This document shows, in pieces, positions 1-5,389 of a stretch of 5,624 nucleotides of DNA (positions within the stretch are counted from its first letter, which is position 1; every line of letters begins with the position of its first letter). Below the pieces are notes generated by a model that was not told the origin of the DNA, made no database searches, and saw only the letters and a list, made by a program, of their open reading frames with translations. The stretch lies in assembly GCA_026388595.1 (NCBI GenBank), contig JAPLJM010000285.1, forward strand, positions 1-5,624, given 5' to 3'. The position numbers were made by a program, and so were the translations under genes. This stretch comes from Deltaproteobacteria bacterium. Lineage in GTDB: Bacteria > Desulfobacterota > Syntrophia > Syntrophales > Fen-1087.

Positions 1-1154
1 AGCCTCAGAACCGACTGCGCTGCCTGTGAAGAGAGGCTGAGGGCCGTCGTACCCAGTGACTGCCTGGTCTGCAGCATCAGCATGTTGGCGCCTTCCTGGT
101 TCGTGTCGGCCAGCGTGAGGTTATCCGCGCCGCTCTGCAGGACGTTGGTGAGGTTTGTCGAGAAGTCCTGCCGCGCATTGATAATCGCGAGGTTGTTCGA
201 CAGGTCTTTGGACTTGCCTCTCAGTGTGGTCAGCGCATTGTCGACCGCGGTCATTTGCGTGCTACCATTTGTCGTATCAGCATTCCATTCCGTGGTAATC
301 TTAGCCAAACCAATAGCATTAAAGGTAGTCGCCGTGCCGGTAACGGTCAGGTTGCTACCGCCGCCAAACTGGACCGTCAGCGTGGTGGCATTCAGCAGAT
401 TGACACCCTGGAAGGAGGAATCAGAAGCCATGGAACTAATCTGGTCCATAATTTCATTGTACTGCGAGATGAGCGATCCGCGTTCACTACTGGCAGCCGT
501 TGTTGTCTCCGCGACAGTACCATTGTCCGCAGCCGTCCCCGTATCACTCAGGGCCGTAAGATCAAAACCGGTTACACCCGCACCGGGACTTGTAAAAGAG
601 ACCGTGGACCCGCTTACTCCTGAAGCACTGGTGGAACTGTGCGTGGGGGTGGCGACATTAAACGCCGCCGCGATGTTCGCTGCGGTCTCTGCATCGCTGC
701 TGCCTATTGCAAATGTTTGCGCCGTAGCACTAGTATTAGCATATGCTGCGCCAGCAGTCAGAGTTACGCCATCGATAATGATTGTTTCGCCTGTCTGAAT
801 TCCTTGCACATTAACGTTCACACCCGTATGGGCGGAGTTGGCCGCCAGACCTTCAACGGATGCCGCAATGGCCTTGGCTGCACCGAGTAAAGATGTGATG
901 CCGGTGATACCCTTGTCCGCGGCCTGAATCGTCTGGACCGCATTGGCCATGCCGTCCTTATATCCGGCCAGATCCGATGCCCTGGCATTGAGCGACTGTG
1001 CTGCAAAAAAGTTGACCGGGCTGTCAAGGGCGCTATTGACGGCCTTGCCCGAGCTCAAGCGCTGCTGGGTTCTATTCAAAAGTACAACGGTGCTCTGAAG
1101 ACTGGTGAGGTTTGCCCTCATTCCTGAGGTTAAAGATATGTCATTGATAGCCAT
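1..1154 (-). CDS. fliC: Flagellin (filament subunit), 3' end cut by window edge
   Basis: Structural subunit of the flagellar filament, exported by the flagellar type III system and polymerised outside the cell. I translated it by hand from the ATG at 1154: 384 complete codons plus two bases, ending ...QAAQSVLR then CT (Leu), so only about one residue and the stop are missing. The N-terminal D0/D1 region (about residues 1-105) starts MAINDISLTSGMRANL and contains RTQQRLSSGK and NSALDSPVNFFAAQSL. The C-terminal D1/D0 region (about 225-384) contains SSFQGVNLLNA and ends LQTRQSLGTTALSLSSQAAQ. Both are hallmark flagellin segments. The middle (about 110-225) is Gly/Ala/Thr-rich with a GETIIIDGVTLTAG stretch, like the variable surface D2 insert of other flagellins. 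The start is backed by AAGGAG 8 nt upstream (1163-1168). The gene is divergent from the mot operon and has its own sigma-28-type promoter. The family is certain. The symbol is generic, and the genome may hold other flagellin copies. Confidence 0.96.
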   Translation of the reverse strand, partial: MAINDISLTSGMRANLTSLQSTVVLLNRTQQRLSSGKAVNSALDSPVNFFAAQSLNARASDLAGYKDGMANAVQTIQAADKGITGITSLLGAAKAIAASVEGLAANSAHTGVNVNVQGIQTGETIIIDGVTLTAGAAYANTSATAQTFAIGSSDAETAANIAAAFNVATPTHSSTSASGVSGSTVSFTSPGAGVTGFDLTALSDTGTAADNGTVAETTTAASSERGSLISQYNEIMDQISSMASDSSFQGVNLLNATTLTVQFGGGSNLTVTGTATTFNAIGLAKITTEWNADTTNGSTQMTAVDNALTTLRGKSKDLSNNLAIINARQDFSTNLTNVLQSGADNLTLADTNQEGANMLMLQTRQSLGTTALSLSSQAAQSVLR

Positions 1155-1162
1155 GATTTTTT

Positions 1163-1168
1163 CTCCTT
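1163..1168 (-). promoter_or_regulatory. Flagellin ribosome binding site
   Basis: On the minus strand AAGGAG lies 8 nt before the ATG at 1154, in an A-rich stretch. It is a near-ideal Shine-Dalgarno, as expected for a highly expressed filament gene, and it fixes the start codon. Confidence 0.85.
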
Positions 1169-1184
1169 TTCTAAGGTTTTTTAT

Positions 1185-1201
1185 CTGGCAATTCTTGCCA
1201 G
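1185..1201 (-). promoter_or_regulatory. Perfect hairpin in flagellin leader
   Basis: The minus strand reads CTGGCAA-GAA-TTGCCAG, a perfect 7-bp inverted repeat with a 3-nt loop, ending 30 nt before the start codon and about 17 nt before the Shine-Dalgarno. No T-run follows on the minus strand, so it is not an intrinsic terminator in that direction. It could be an mRNA-stabilising 5' hairpin, a regulator target or a DNA operator. The symmetry is seen; the role is inferred. Confidence 0.45.
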
Positions 1202-1209
1202 GTCTGTTT

Positions 1210-1223
1210 GCCGATTATTCGGC
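1210..1223. promoter_or_regulatory. Second small palindrome in flagellin leader
   Basis: GCCGA-TTAT-TCGGC on the plus strand is a perfect 5-bp inverted repeat with a 4-nt loop, 8 nt beyond the 1185-1201 hairpin. It resembles a sigma-28 -10 core (GCCGATAA-like), but no -35 partner sits at the right distance on either strand. It is reported as a structural element of unknown role in the predicted leader. Confidence 0.3.
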
Positions 1224-1299
1224 CTTTACAAAGCATTTGCCGGGTTCCGCTAATCTTCCCTCCTTTCTGTTCATCTGTATTTCATTCGCTTTGGCTCTA

Positions 1300-1327
1300 T
1301 TATCGGAATCGTCCGGCAAGAACTTTA
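1300..1327 (-). promoter_or_regulatory. Sigma-28 (FliA)-type promoter for flagellin
   Basis: On the minus strand, TAAAGTTC begins at 1327 and TCCGATAA ends at 1300. The FliA consensus is TAAAGTTT-N11-GCCGATAA, so 7 of 8 bases match in each box, with a spacer of 12 rather than 11. The orientation and target (a late filament gene) are what this promoter class serves. Transcription would begin near 1293, giving a leader of about 140 nt that contains both small palindromes. The assignment rests on motif match only. Confidence 0.65.
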
Positions 1328-1369
1328 GTCACCGGTGGCCATTATTTAATTACGAAAACAGGGCTCCTA

Positions 1370-1438
1370 TTGTTTCCCGCGTAGGCGGGAATCTATAATA
1401 TCCTGGAATAACTGGATTACCGACTTCTCGGGAACGAC
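1370..1438. repeat. REP/MITE-like degenerate inverted repeat
   Basis: The left arm (1370-1393) contains a perfect hairpin, TTCCCGC-GTAG-GCGGGAA (1374-1391). The right arm (1415-1438) is the reverse complement of the left at about 17 of 24 positions. The 21-nt centre includes TATCCTGGAATAACTGG. This pattern, a TTCCCGC/GCGGGAA stem joined through an ATCCTGGA-like centre to a mirrored stem, resembles dispersed intergenic repeats in many proteobacterial genomes. The worn right arm suggests an old copy. It lies between the flagellin promoter and the small ORF, and in RNA it could act as a transcription barrier. Copy number cannot be judged from one window. Confidence 0.6.
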
Positions 1439-1478
1439 AAAAACGGGCCAGTAAGGTATTGGCGACGGCAGAATAATC

Positions 1479-1534
1479 TTGACAAAAGCCATGTCTTCAT
1501 GATTTGAGAATGTGAAAGTTTTTTCGTGTATGAT
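1479..1534 (+). promoter_or_regulatory. Possible sigma-70 promoter elements before small ORF
   Basis: A perfect TTGACA lies at 1479-1484, but nothing like TATAAT stands 16-18 nt downstream. A better -10 (TATGAT, 1529-1534) pairs only with a weaker TTGAGA (1504-1509) at a long 19-nt spacer. Either could drive the ORF at 1559. Neither is convincing. Confidence 0.25.
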
Positions 1535-1558
1535 TGTATCCATACTGGGTCGAGCATG

Positions 1559-1798
1559 AATATAAGGCCTTTGCCCCTCAGAAATTCACCGGCCGTTCCG
1601 ATGCAGAAGCGCGAGCTGCCAGTGCCATATTCGCAGGATTATTATACAGCCTCCCTGTCGGTGTCTGACGAGATCATCGATTGCGTTGAGATCCAGTTCA
1701 GCAACTACCAGCCGGCGCTCAGCCGACAAACCCCCTATCCGATTCTCAGCAACAGACCTGCCCAGAGCAAAGGAACCTTGATCGACCTGTGGATTTGA
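1559..1798 (+). CDS. Small hypothetical protein, 79 aa
   Basis: I do not recognise this family with confidence. The ATG at 1559 gives MNIRPLPLRNSPAVPMQKRE... and ends ...SKGTLIDLWI. The protein is soluble-looking, with no membrane segment or signal peptide, a Pro-rich N-terminus and a YYTASLSVSDEIIDCVEIQF segment. The short hydrophobic C-terminal tail looks like a conserved end, but I cannot name it. Support for coding: codon third positions are mostly G/C, like the neighbouring flagellar genes, and the reading frame is intact across a gap between two flagellar units. Against: there is no strong Shine-Dalgarno before 1559. A GTG at 1526 would extend it by 11 residues, also without a clear RBS. 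An opposite-strand ORF (1586-1810, TTG start) overlaps it and looks less likely. The location suggests, but does not show, a motility-related role. Confidence 0.5.
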   Translation, partial: NIRPLPLRNSPAVPMQKRELPVPYSQDYYTASLSVSDEIIDCVEIQFSNYQPALSRQTPYPILSNRPAQSKGTLIDLWI

Positions 1799-1804
1799 CG
1801 TTCC

Positions 1805-1820
1805 TGTCAATACTTTGACA
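1805..1820. promoter_or_regulatory. Short palindrome after small ORF
   Basis: TGTCAA-TACT-TTGACA is a perfect 6-bp inverted repeat starting 7 nt after the small ORF's stop and followed by TTTATT. It could be a weak terminator for that ORF or an operator upstream of the motA promoter at 1893. It is AT-rich and lacks a long T-run, so the terminator reading is weak. Confidence 0.3.
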
Positions 1821-1892
1821 TTTATTCTGCCCTTCCCTCGCTGTTATCACCGGAATATCACGGATTTCTCCTCCTGAACCGATTCTATGCAA

Positions 1893-1909
1893 TTGGTATA
1901 TTCCTTGCT
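1893..1909 (+). promoter_or_regulatory. Sigma-54 (RpoN)-type promoter for mot-fli operon
   Basis: TTGGTATATTCCTTGCT matches the YTGGCACG-N4-TTGCW consensus at 10 of 13 fixed positions. It keeps the invariant GG (1895-1896) and GC (1907-1908) separated by exactly 10 nt. Transcription would start near 1920, about 40 nt before the motA GTG. Sigma-54 control by a flagellar enhancer-binding protein is common for middle flagellar genes in proteobacteria. The site is seen; activity is inferred. Confidence 0.6.
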
Positions 1910-1958
1910 GTTACATGCTCAGGCATCATGCAAATGACATCGCATCACTGAGGAATTT

Positions 1959-2729
1959 GTGGATTTTGCAACGATTATCGGCATTCTTGGCGGATTCGGT
2001 CTTGTCATCGTTGCCGTCGTCTCCGGCGGCGGGCTGACCTGGTTTCTGGACGGACCCTCTGCCATGATCGTTTTGGGCGGCACCTTTGGCGCCGCTTTGA
2101 TTAATTATCCGCTTTCGGACTTGCTGGGTGTAATTAAAGTGGCCAAGAACGCGTTCCAGGGTAAAAAACAGCAGGCCGACGTTGTCATCAACCAGTTGGT
2201 GGAAATGTCAAGAATCTGCCGCCGGGAAGGCCTCCTGGCGCTTCAGACGATGATCAAACAGACGAAGGATCCTTTCCTGATCAAGGGCATCAAGCTTATT
2301 GTGGACGGTGTGGAACCTGCGCATGTGTCGGAAATTCTGGAAACGGAACTCGATTTCATCGGCGAGCGTCACCGGTTGGGTGCAGAAATTTTCACGACCC
2401 TGGGAAATTTTGCACCGGCCATGGGGCTCGTGGGCACCCTGATCGGCCTGGTTCAGATGCTCCAGCAGATGAACAATCCCGGCACCATCGGACCTGCCAT
2501 GGCGGTGGCCCTGATCACAACTTTTTACGGCGTTATCCTGGCCAACCTGGTTTTTCTTCCCATTGCGGGAAAGCTTAAAACCAGGAGTTCACAGGAGCTT
2601 ATGTTGAAACAACTGATCATCAACGGGATTCTTTCCATTCAATCCGGCGATAATCCGAGGGTCCTCGAACAGAAGCTGCATTCCTATATCGCCCCCAGGG
2701 AGAGGAGGTCAAAATTCTATCATGACTAA
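1959..2729 (+). CDS. motA: Flagellar stator protein MotA
   Basis: Inner-membrane stator subunit that, with MotB, forms the ion channel driving flagellar rotation. At 256 aa it has the normal MotA length and the four-helix MotA/TolQ/ExbB plan. TM1 is about residues 5-22, TM2 about 33-50, then a large charged cytoplasmic loop (about 55-145, with SRICRREGLLAL at 84-95), TM3 about 150-170 and TM4 about 180-204. The conserved channel prolines are present as P153 (NFAPAMGLVGTLIGLV) and P201 (ANLVFLPIAGKL). T160 and T187/T188 sit at positions where PomA has ion-path threonines, but H+ type MotA proteins of Bacillus also carry them, so the coupling ion is left open. The start is GTG with GAGGAA (1950-1955) just upstream. 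Its end overlaps the next gene by 8 nt, implying translational coupling. It heads the operon behind a sigma-54-type promoter. Confidence 0.95.
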   Translation: MDFATIIGILGGFGLVIVAVVSGGGLTWFLDGPSAMIVLGGTFGAALINYPLSDLLGVIKVAKNAFQGKKQQADVVINQLVEMSRICRREGLLALQTMIKQTKDPFLIKGIKLIVDGVEPAHVSEILETELDFIGERHRLGAEIFTTLGNFAPAMGLVGTLIGLVQMLQQMNNPGTIGPAMAVALITTFYGVILANLVFLPIAGKLKTRSSQELMLKQLIINGILSIQSGDNPRVLEQKLHSYIAPRERRSKFYHD

Positions 2730-3360
2730 ACGAACCGGACCCCCCGCAGTTGAAGCGATCCCCCAGTGGCAAACCATTTACTGCTCCCTGATGCTGCTGC
2801 TCGTCGTATTCTTCGTGATGCTGATTGCCTACTCTGTGCTGGACAGGAACCGTTTGCAGAAGTTGAAGCATGTGACGGGAAACGCGCCTCCTCCAACCCT
2901 CCAAAACCCGGACATGAACCGGGCCATGCAATCCCTGCAGGCGCTGACGGCGAATTCAACCCTGGGCGGCAGCTTCACTGTCATAAAAACGGCAGACGGA
3001 TTCAAGGCGGTGATCCCGAACCCGGTTCTGTTTGCGTCCGGCGATGCTTCCCTGGCCCCGTCCATCTATCCGGTTCTGGACGGCATCATCACCATTGCCA
3101 AGCAGAATCATCTGGACGTACAGGTAGAAGGACACACGGACAATCTGCCGATTGAAACGGCAAAATTTCCATCAAACTGGGAGCTGTCAACCATGCGTGC
3201 CGTCAATATCCTGAGATATCTGCAAAAAGAGGGCGGTATCGCCGCGGACAAACTGGTGGCCGTCGGGTTTGCCGAACATCAGCCAGAGGCAAGCAACGAC
3301 ACGCCGGAAGGACGCAAAATCAATCGGCGGATTGAAATTCTTTTCAGGCCAGGAACATGA
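2722..3360 (+). CDS. motB: MotB-like stator protein 1, lacking the channel Asp
   Basis: MotB/OmpA-type protein, 212 aa: short cytoplasmic N-terminus, one TM helix (about 19-38), a linker, and a C-terminal OmpA-like peptidoglycan-binding domain (about 95-210) with VEGHTD (135-140), NWELS (152-156) and NRRIEILF. It should anchor MotA to the cell wall. The TM segment aligns with the MotB signature (W-x3-YAD-L-M ... FFVML) as WQTIYCSLMLLLVVFFVML. The position of the universally essential ion-binding Asp (D32 in E. coli) is Ser22, codon TCC at 2785-2787. No other Asp or Glu lies inside the helix; the nearest are E11 and D41. On known MotB behaviour this protein could not carry ions alone. It overlaps motA by 8 nt and the next motB by 4 nt (ATGA). 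A GGAGAGGAGG run at 2699-2708 is its likely, rather distant, ribosome site. Family certain, role altered. Confidence 0.92.
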   Translation: MTKRTGPPAVEAIPQWQTIYCSLMLLLVVFFVMLIAYSVLDRNRLQKLKHVTGNAPPPTLQNPDMNRAMQSLQALTANSTLGGSFTVIKTADGFKAVIPNPVLFASGDASLAPSIYPVLDGIITIAKQNHLDVQVEGHTDNLPIETAKFPSNWELSTMRAVNILRYLQKEGGIAADKLVAVGFAEHQPEASNDTPEGRKINRRIEILFRPGT

Positions 3361-3962
3361 AAAACCGGCATCCGCAAAAAGAACTACCGACCCGAACATG
3401 GCAGATGAGCTTCAACGATCTGCTCACCGTGCTGCTGACCTTCTTTATTCTGCTGGTTTCCGCTTCGAGCATCCAGATCAACAAAGTGCAGGATTTATCC
3501 GTGTCTGCTGCCGGCGCGTTCGGATCCAGAGTCAACGAAGATCAAAAAAACGGACTGATCCGAACCATCGGCGCCATGGGAGGGATCAATGCCTATCCGG
3601 TGTCGGGCGGCGTCTCCCTGATTCTCCCGGAAGCCCTTGTTTACCGGTCCGGTTCTGCGGACATCCTGCATCAGGACCTGCTGAAGCAGCTCGGTCAAAA
3701 ACTTAAAGCGGCGGCCGGATCGATTCGCGTTGAAGGGCATACGGACAGCATCCCCATAGCCGGCGGCGCCTTTCCGTCAAACTGGGAGCTGTCTACCCAA
3801 AGGTCCGTGAATGTCGTGAAATTCCTGGCAGCGGAATGCGGCATCGATCCTGCAAAGCTGTCAGCGGCGGGTTACGCCGATTCAAAACCCATGGCGTCCA
3901 ATGAGAGCCCTGAGGGCAGATCGTTGAACAGACGGGTAAACATGATCATATCTTTCAAGTGA
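3357..3962 (+). CDS. motB: MotB-like stator protein 2, channel Asp intact
   Basis: Second MotB-type protein, 201 aa, with the same plan: short N-terminus, one TM helix (about 16-36) and a C-terminal OmpA-like peptidoglycan-binding domain (about 85-200) with VEGHTD (125-130), NWELS (142-146) and NRRVNMI. The TM reads WQMSFNDLLTVLLTFFILL, with the ion-binding Asp at residue 21 where the first copy has Ser. Its start overlaps the previous stop (ATGA), and only a weak AGGA (3351-3354) precedes it, so translation probably depends on coupling. The two proteins share order and motifs but differ strongly in the linker, so the duplication is old, although one DNA stretch stays nearly identical (3166-3188 versus 3771-3793). 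It probably pairs with MotA and with the first MotB. It could also form the active homodimer alone. Confidence 0.93.
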   Translation: MKNRHPQKELPTRTWQMSFNDLLTVLLTFFILLVSASSIQINKVQDLSVSAAGAFGSRVNEDQKNGLIRTIGAMGGINAYPVSGGVSLILPEALVYRSGSADILHQDLLKQLGQKLKAAAGSIRVEGHTDSIPIAGGAFPSNWELSTQRSVNVVKFLAAECGIDPAKLSAAGYADSKPMASNESPEGRSLNRRVNMIISFK

Positions 3963-3968
3963 GGGGTT

Positions 3969-4460
3969 ATGGCAAAAGACAAAAAAGAAGATCTGGATGA
4001 AAAGGAACAACAGCCGGAACCGAAGAAGAAATCCCGGATGAAATGGATCATCATCGGGGCCGCTGCATTGATCATCATCGCCTCCGGGGCAGGTGCAGGG
4101 TATTATTTTTTCTTTTCAAAAAAGGACGTCAAGGCAACATCGGCCCAGCAACCGGTCGTGGTGACCATCTGGCCGATGGAGGCGTTTATCATCAACATCG
4201 CCGACACCAACGGCGAAAGGTATCTGAAAGTCGTGATCCAGCTGGAGGTTTCCGACCCAACGGTTGTTCCCGAACTGGAACAGCTCAAACCGCGGCTTCG
4301 AGACAGCATCCTGGACCTGCTGACACCCAAGACCTATAAGGAATTGATGGATCTGGCCGGAAAACAGCGGCTGCGTGAAGACATCGCCGGGCGTGTGAAC
4401 AATATTCTGACCAAAGGCAAAGTGACCAAGGTCTATATTACGGATTTCGTCGTTCAATAA
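3969..4460 (+). CDS. fliL: Flagellar basal body-associated protein FliL
   Basis: Single-pass inner-membrane protein that rings the stator at the basal body and supports stator recruitment and torque. At 163 aa it has the typical length: a strongly charged Lys/Glu-rich cytoplasmic tail (1-25, KKEDLDEKEQQPEPKKKSR), one TM helix (about 26-49, ending YYFFF), and a periplasmic FliL domain (about 60-163). The domain contains MEAFIINIAD, RYLKVVIQLEV, LKPRLRDSILDLL and the usual ending KVYITDFVVQ. The start ATG is 6 nt after the motB2 stop, with GAGGGG overlapping that stop. Lying between the stator genes and fliM matches its known position and its partnership with MotB. Confidence 0.94.
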   Translation: MAKDKKEDLDEKEQQPEPKKKSRMKWIIIGAAALIIIASGAGAGYYFFFSKKDVKATSAQQPVVVTIWPMEAFIINIADTNGERYLKVVIQLEVSDPTVVPELEQLKPRLRDSILDLLTPKTYKELMDLAGKQRLREDIAGRVNNILTKGKVTKVYITDFVVQ

Positions 4461-4477
4461 CGGCGGGGGATTTTATC

Positions 4478-5389
4478 GTGGCCAATATCTTATCTCAGGA
4501 AGAGGTCGACGCCCTATTAAGGGGAATATCGGGCGGCGAAATAGAGACCGAGGTTATGGACCTGCACGGTCCATCGGATGTCATGACCTATGACCTGACC
4601 AGCCAGGACAGGATCATCCGGGGTCGCATGCCCACCTTGGAGATGACCAATGAGAAGTTTGCCCGCATGTTCCGGGCAACCCTGTCCTCCATGTTGCGCA
4701 AGGTCACCAGTGTGAGCGCCATATCGACGGACATGCTCAAATTCGGAGAGTTTCTAAAGTCAATCCCCGTGCCGACGAGCATGCATCTGGTCAAGCTCGA
4801 ACCATTGCGCGGCAGTGCGCTGATCGTTGTGGAATCCAAGATCATTTTTATGCTCGTGGACATCATTTTCGGCGGATCGGGAAAGAATGCCTTTAAAATC
4901 GAAGGCCGGGAATTTACGGCGATAGAAAGCAGCATCATCAAAAAAGTCATATTGAGCGCCCTGGTGGACATGGAGAGGGCCTGGCAATCTCTCGCCGAGC
5001 TGAAGATCACTCACCAGCGATCGGAAATCAATCCACAATTTGTGCAACTGGTTTCACCCACCGATGTGGTCATCGTTTCTGTTTTCGAGATCGAAGTGGA
5101 ATATTCGTCCGGCACGATCTCCGTGTGCATTCCCTACTCGACGCTCGAACCGCTGCGGGACCGCCTGCAGGCCGGTTACCAAAGCGAACAACTGGAAGTG
5201 GACAAAACCTGGATCAACCGGTTCAAAGATGTCATTCCGCTGGATCAGTTTGTTACAGATCCCCTCGATCTCTATGTGGAAAATGTCATGAAATTCAGGG
5301 GGCGCCCAGTGATCTATAAAGGAAATCAAGCGATACAAGTATCGCATATTATTTCAAAGGATGAGGTCGTGGATTATGGAACAGAGTGA
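4478..5389 (+). CDS. fliM: Flagellar switch protein FliM, apparently shortened C-terminal domain
   Basis: C-ring switch protein linking CheY-P to rotation direction. The N-terminal CheY-binding peptide is LSQEEVDALL (5-14). The middle CheC-like/FliG-binding domain (about 40-230) keeps GGSG (132-135), RSEINPQFVQLVSP (181-194) and IPYSTLEPLRDRL (218-230). The C-terminal SPOA domain, which pairs with FliN, looks incomplete. After TWINRFK (244-250) the sequence goes directly to DVIPLDQ (251-257), whereas E. coli FliM has about 35 residues between the Trp and GDVLPI. Total length 303 aa against about 330 in the family agrees with a loss of about 30 residues. The frame stays open and the end (KFRGRPVIYKGNQAIQV) is normal. 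Start GTG, with GGGGGA (4465-4470) 7 nt upstream. It overlaps fliN by 14 nt. Family certain; function of the shortened domain unknown. Confidence 0.93.
   Translation: MANILSQEEVDALLRGISGGEIETEVMDLHGPSDVMTYDLTSQDRIIRGRMPTLEMTNEKFARMFRATLSSMLRKVTSVSAISTDMLKFGEFLKSIPVPTSMHLVKLEPLRGSALIVVESKIIFMLVDIIFGGSGKNAFKIEGREFTAIESSIIKKVILSALVDMERAWQSLAELKITHQRSEINPQFVQLVSPTDVVIVSVFEIEVEYSSGTISVCIPYSTLEPLRDRLQAGYQSEQLEVDKTWINRFKDVIPLDQFVTDPLDLYVENVMKFRGRPVIYKGNQAIQVSHIISKDEVVDYGTE

Noticed and set aside
82..798. Long plus-strand open frame (238 aa) opposite the flagellin
   Set aside because: It is the antisense shadow of the flagellin coding strand. The translation has no recognisable domain, and the minus strand gives a full flagellin.
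1227..1242. Sigma-54-like sequence (CGGCAA-N5-TTGTA) on the minus strand before flagellin
   Set aside because: The -12 element has GT instead of the invariant GC, and the sigma-28 match at 1300-1327 is far better.
1105..1398. Plus-strand open frame with hydrophobic residues (97 aa)
   Set aside because: It overlaps the flagellin start, its ribosome site and its promoter, has no good ribosome site of its own, and ends inside the REP-like repeat.
1586..1810. Minus-strand ORF (74 aa) opposite the small hypothetical ORF
   Set aside because: It has a TTG start, no Shine-Dalgarno and no recognisable motif. The plus-strand frame is the better coding candidate, though neither is certain.
1959..3962. 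Assigning the stator as Na+ driven from MotA T160 and T187/T188
   Set aside because: The same threonines occur in H+ type MotA proteins such as that of Bacillus, so these residues do not decide the ion.
4588..5347. Several minus-strand open frames (up to 140 aa) inside fliM
   Set aside because: They are shadows of a clear fliM gene on the plus strand, with no motifs or ribosome sites.
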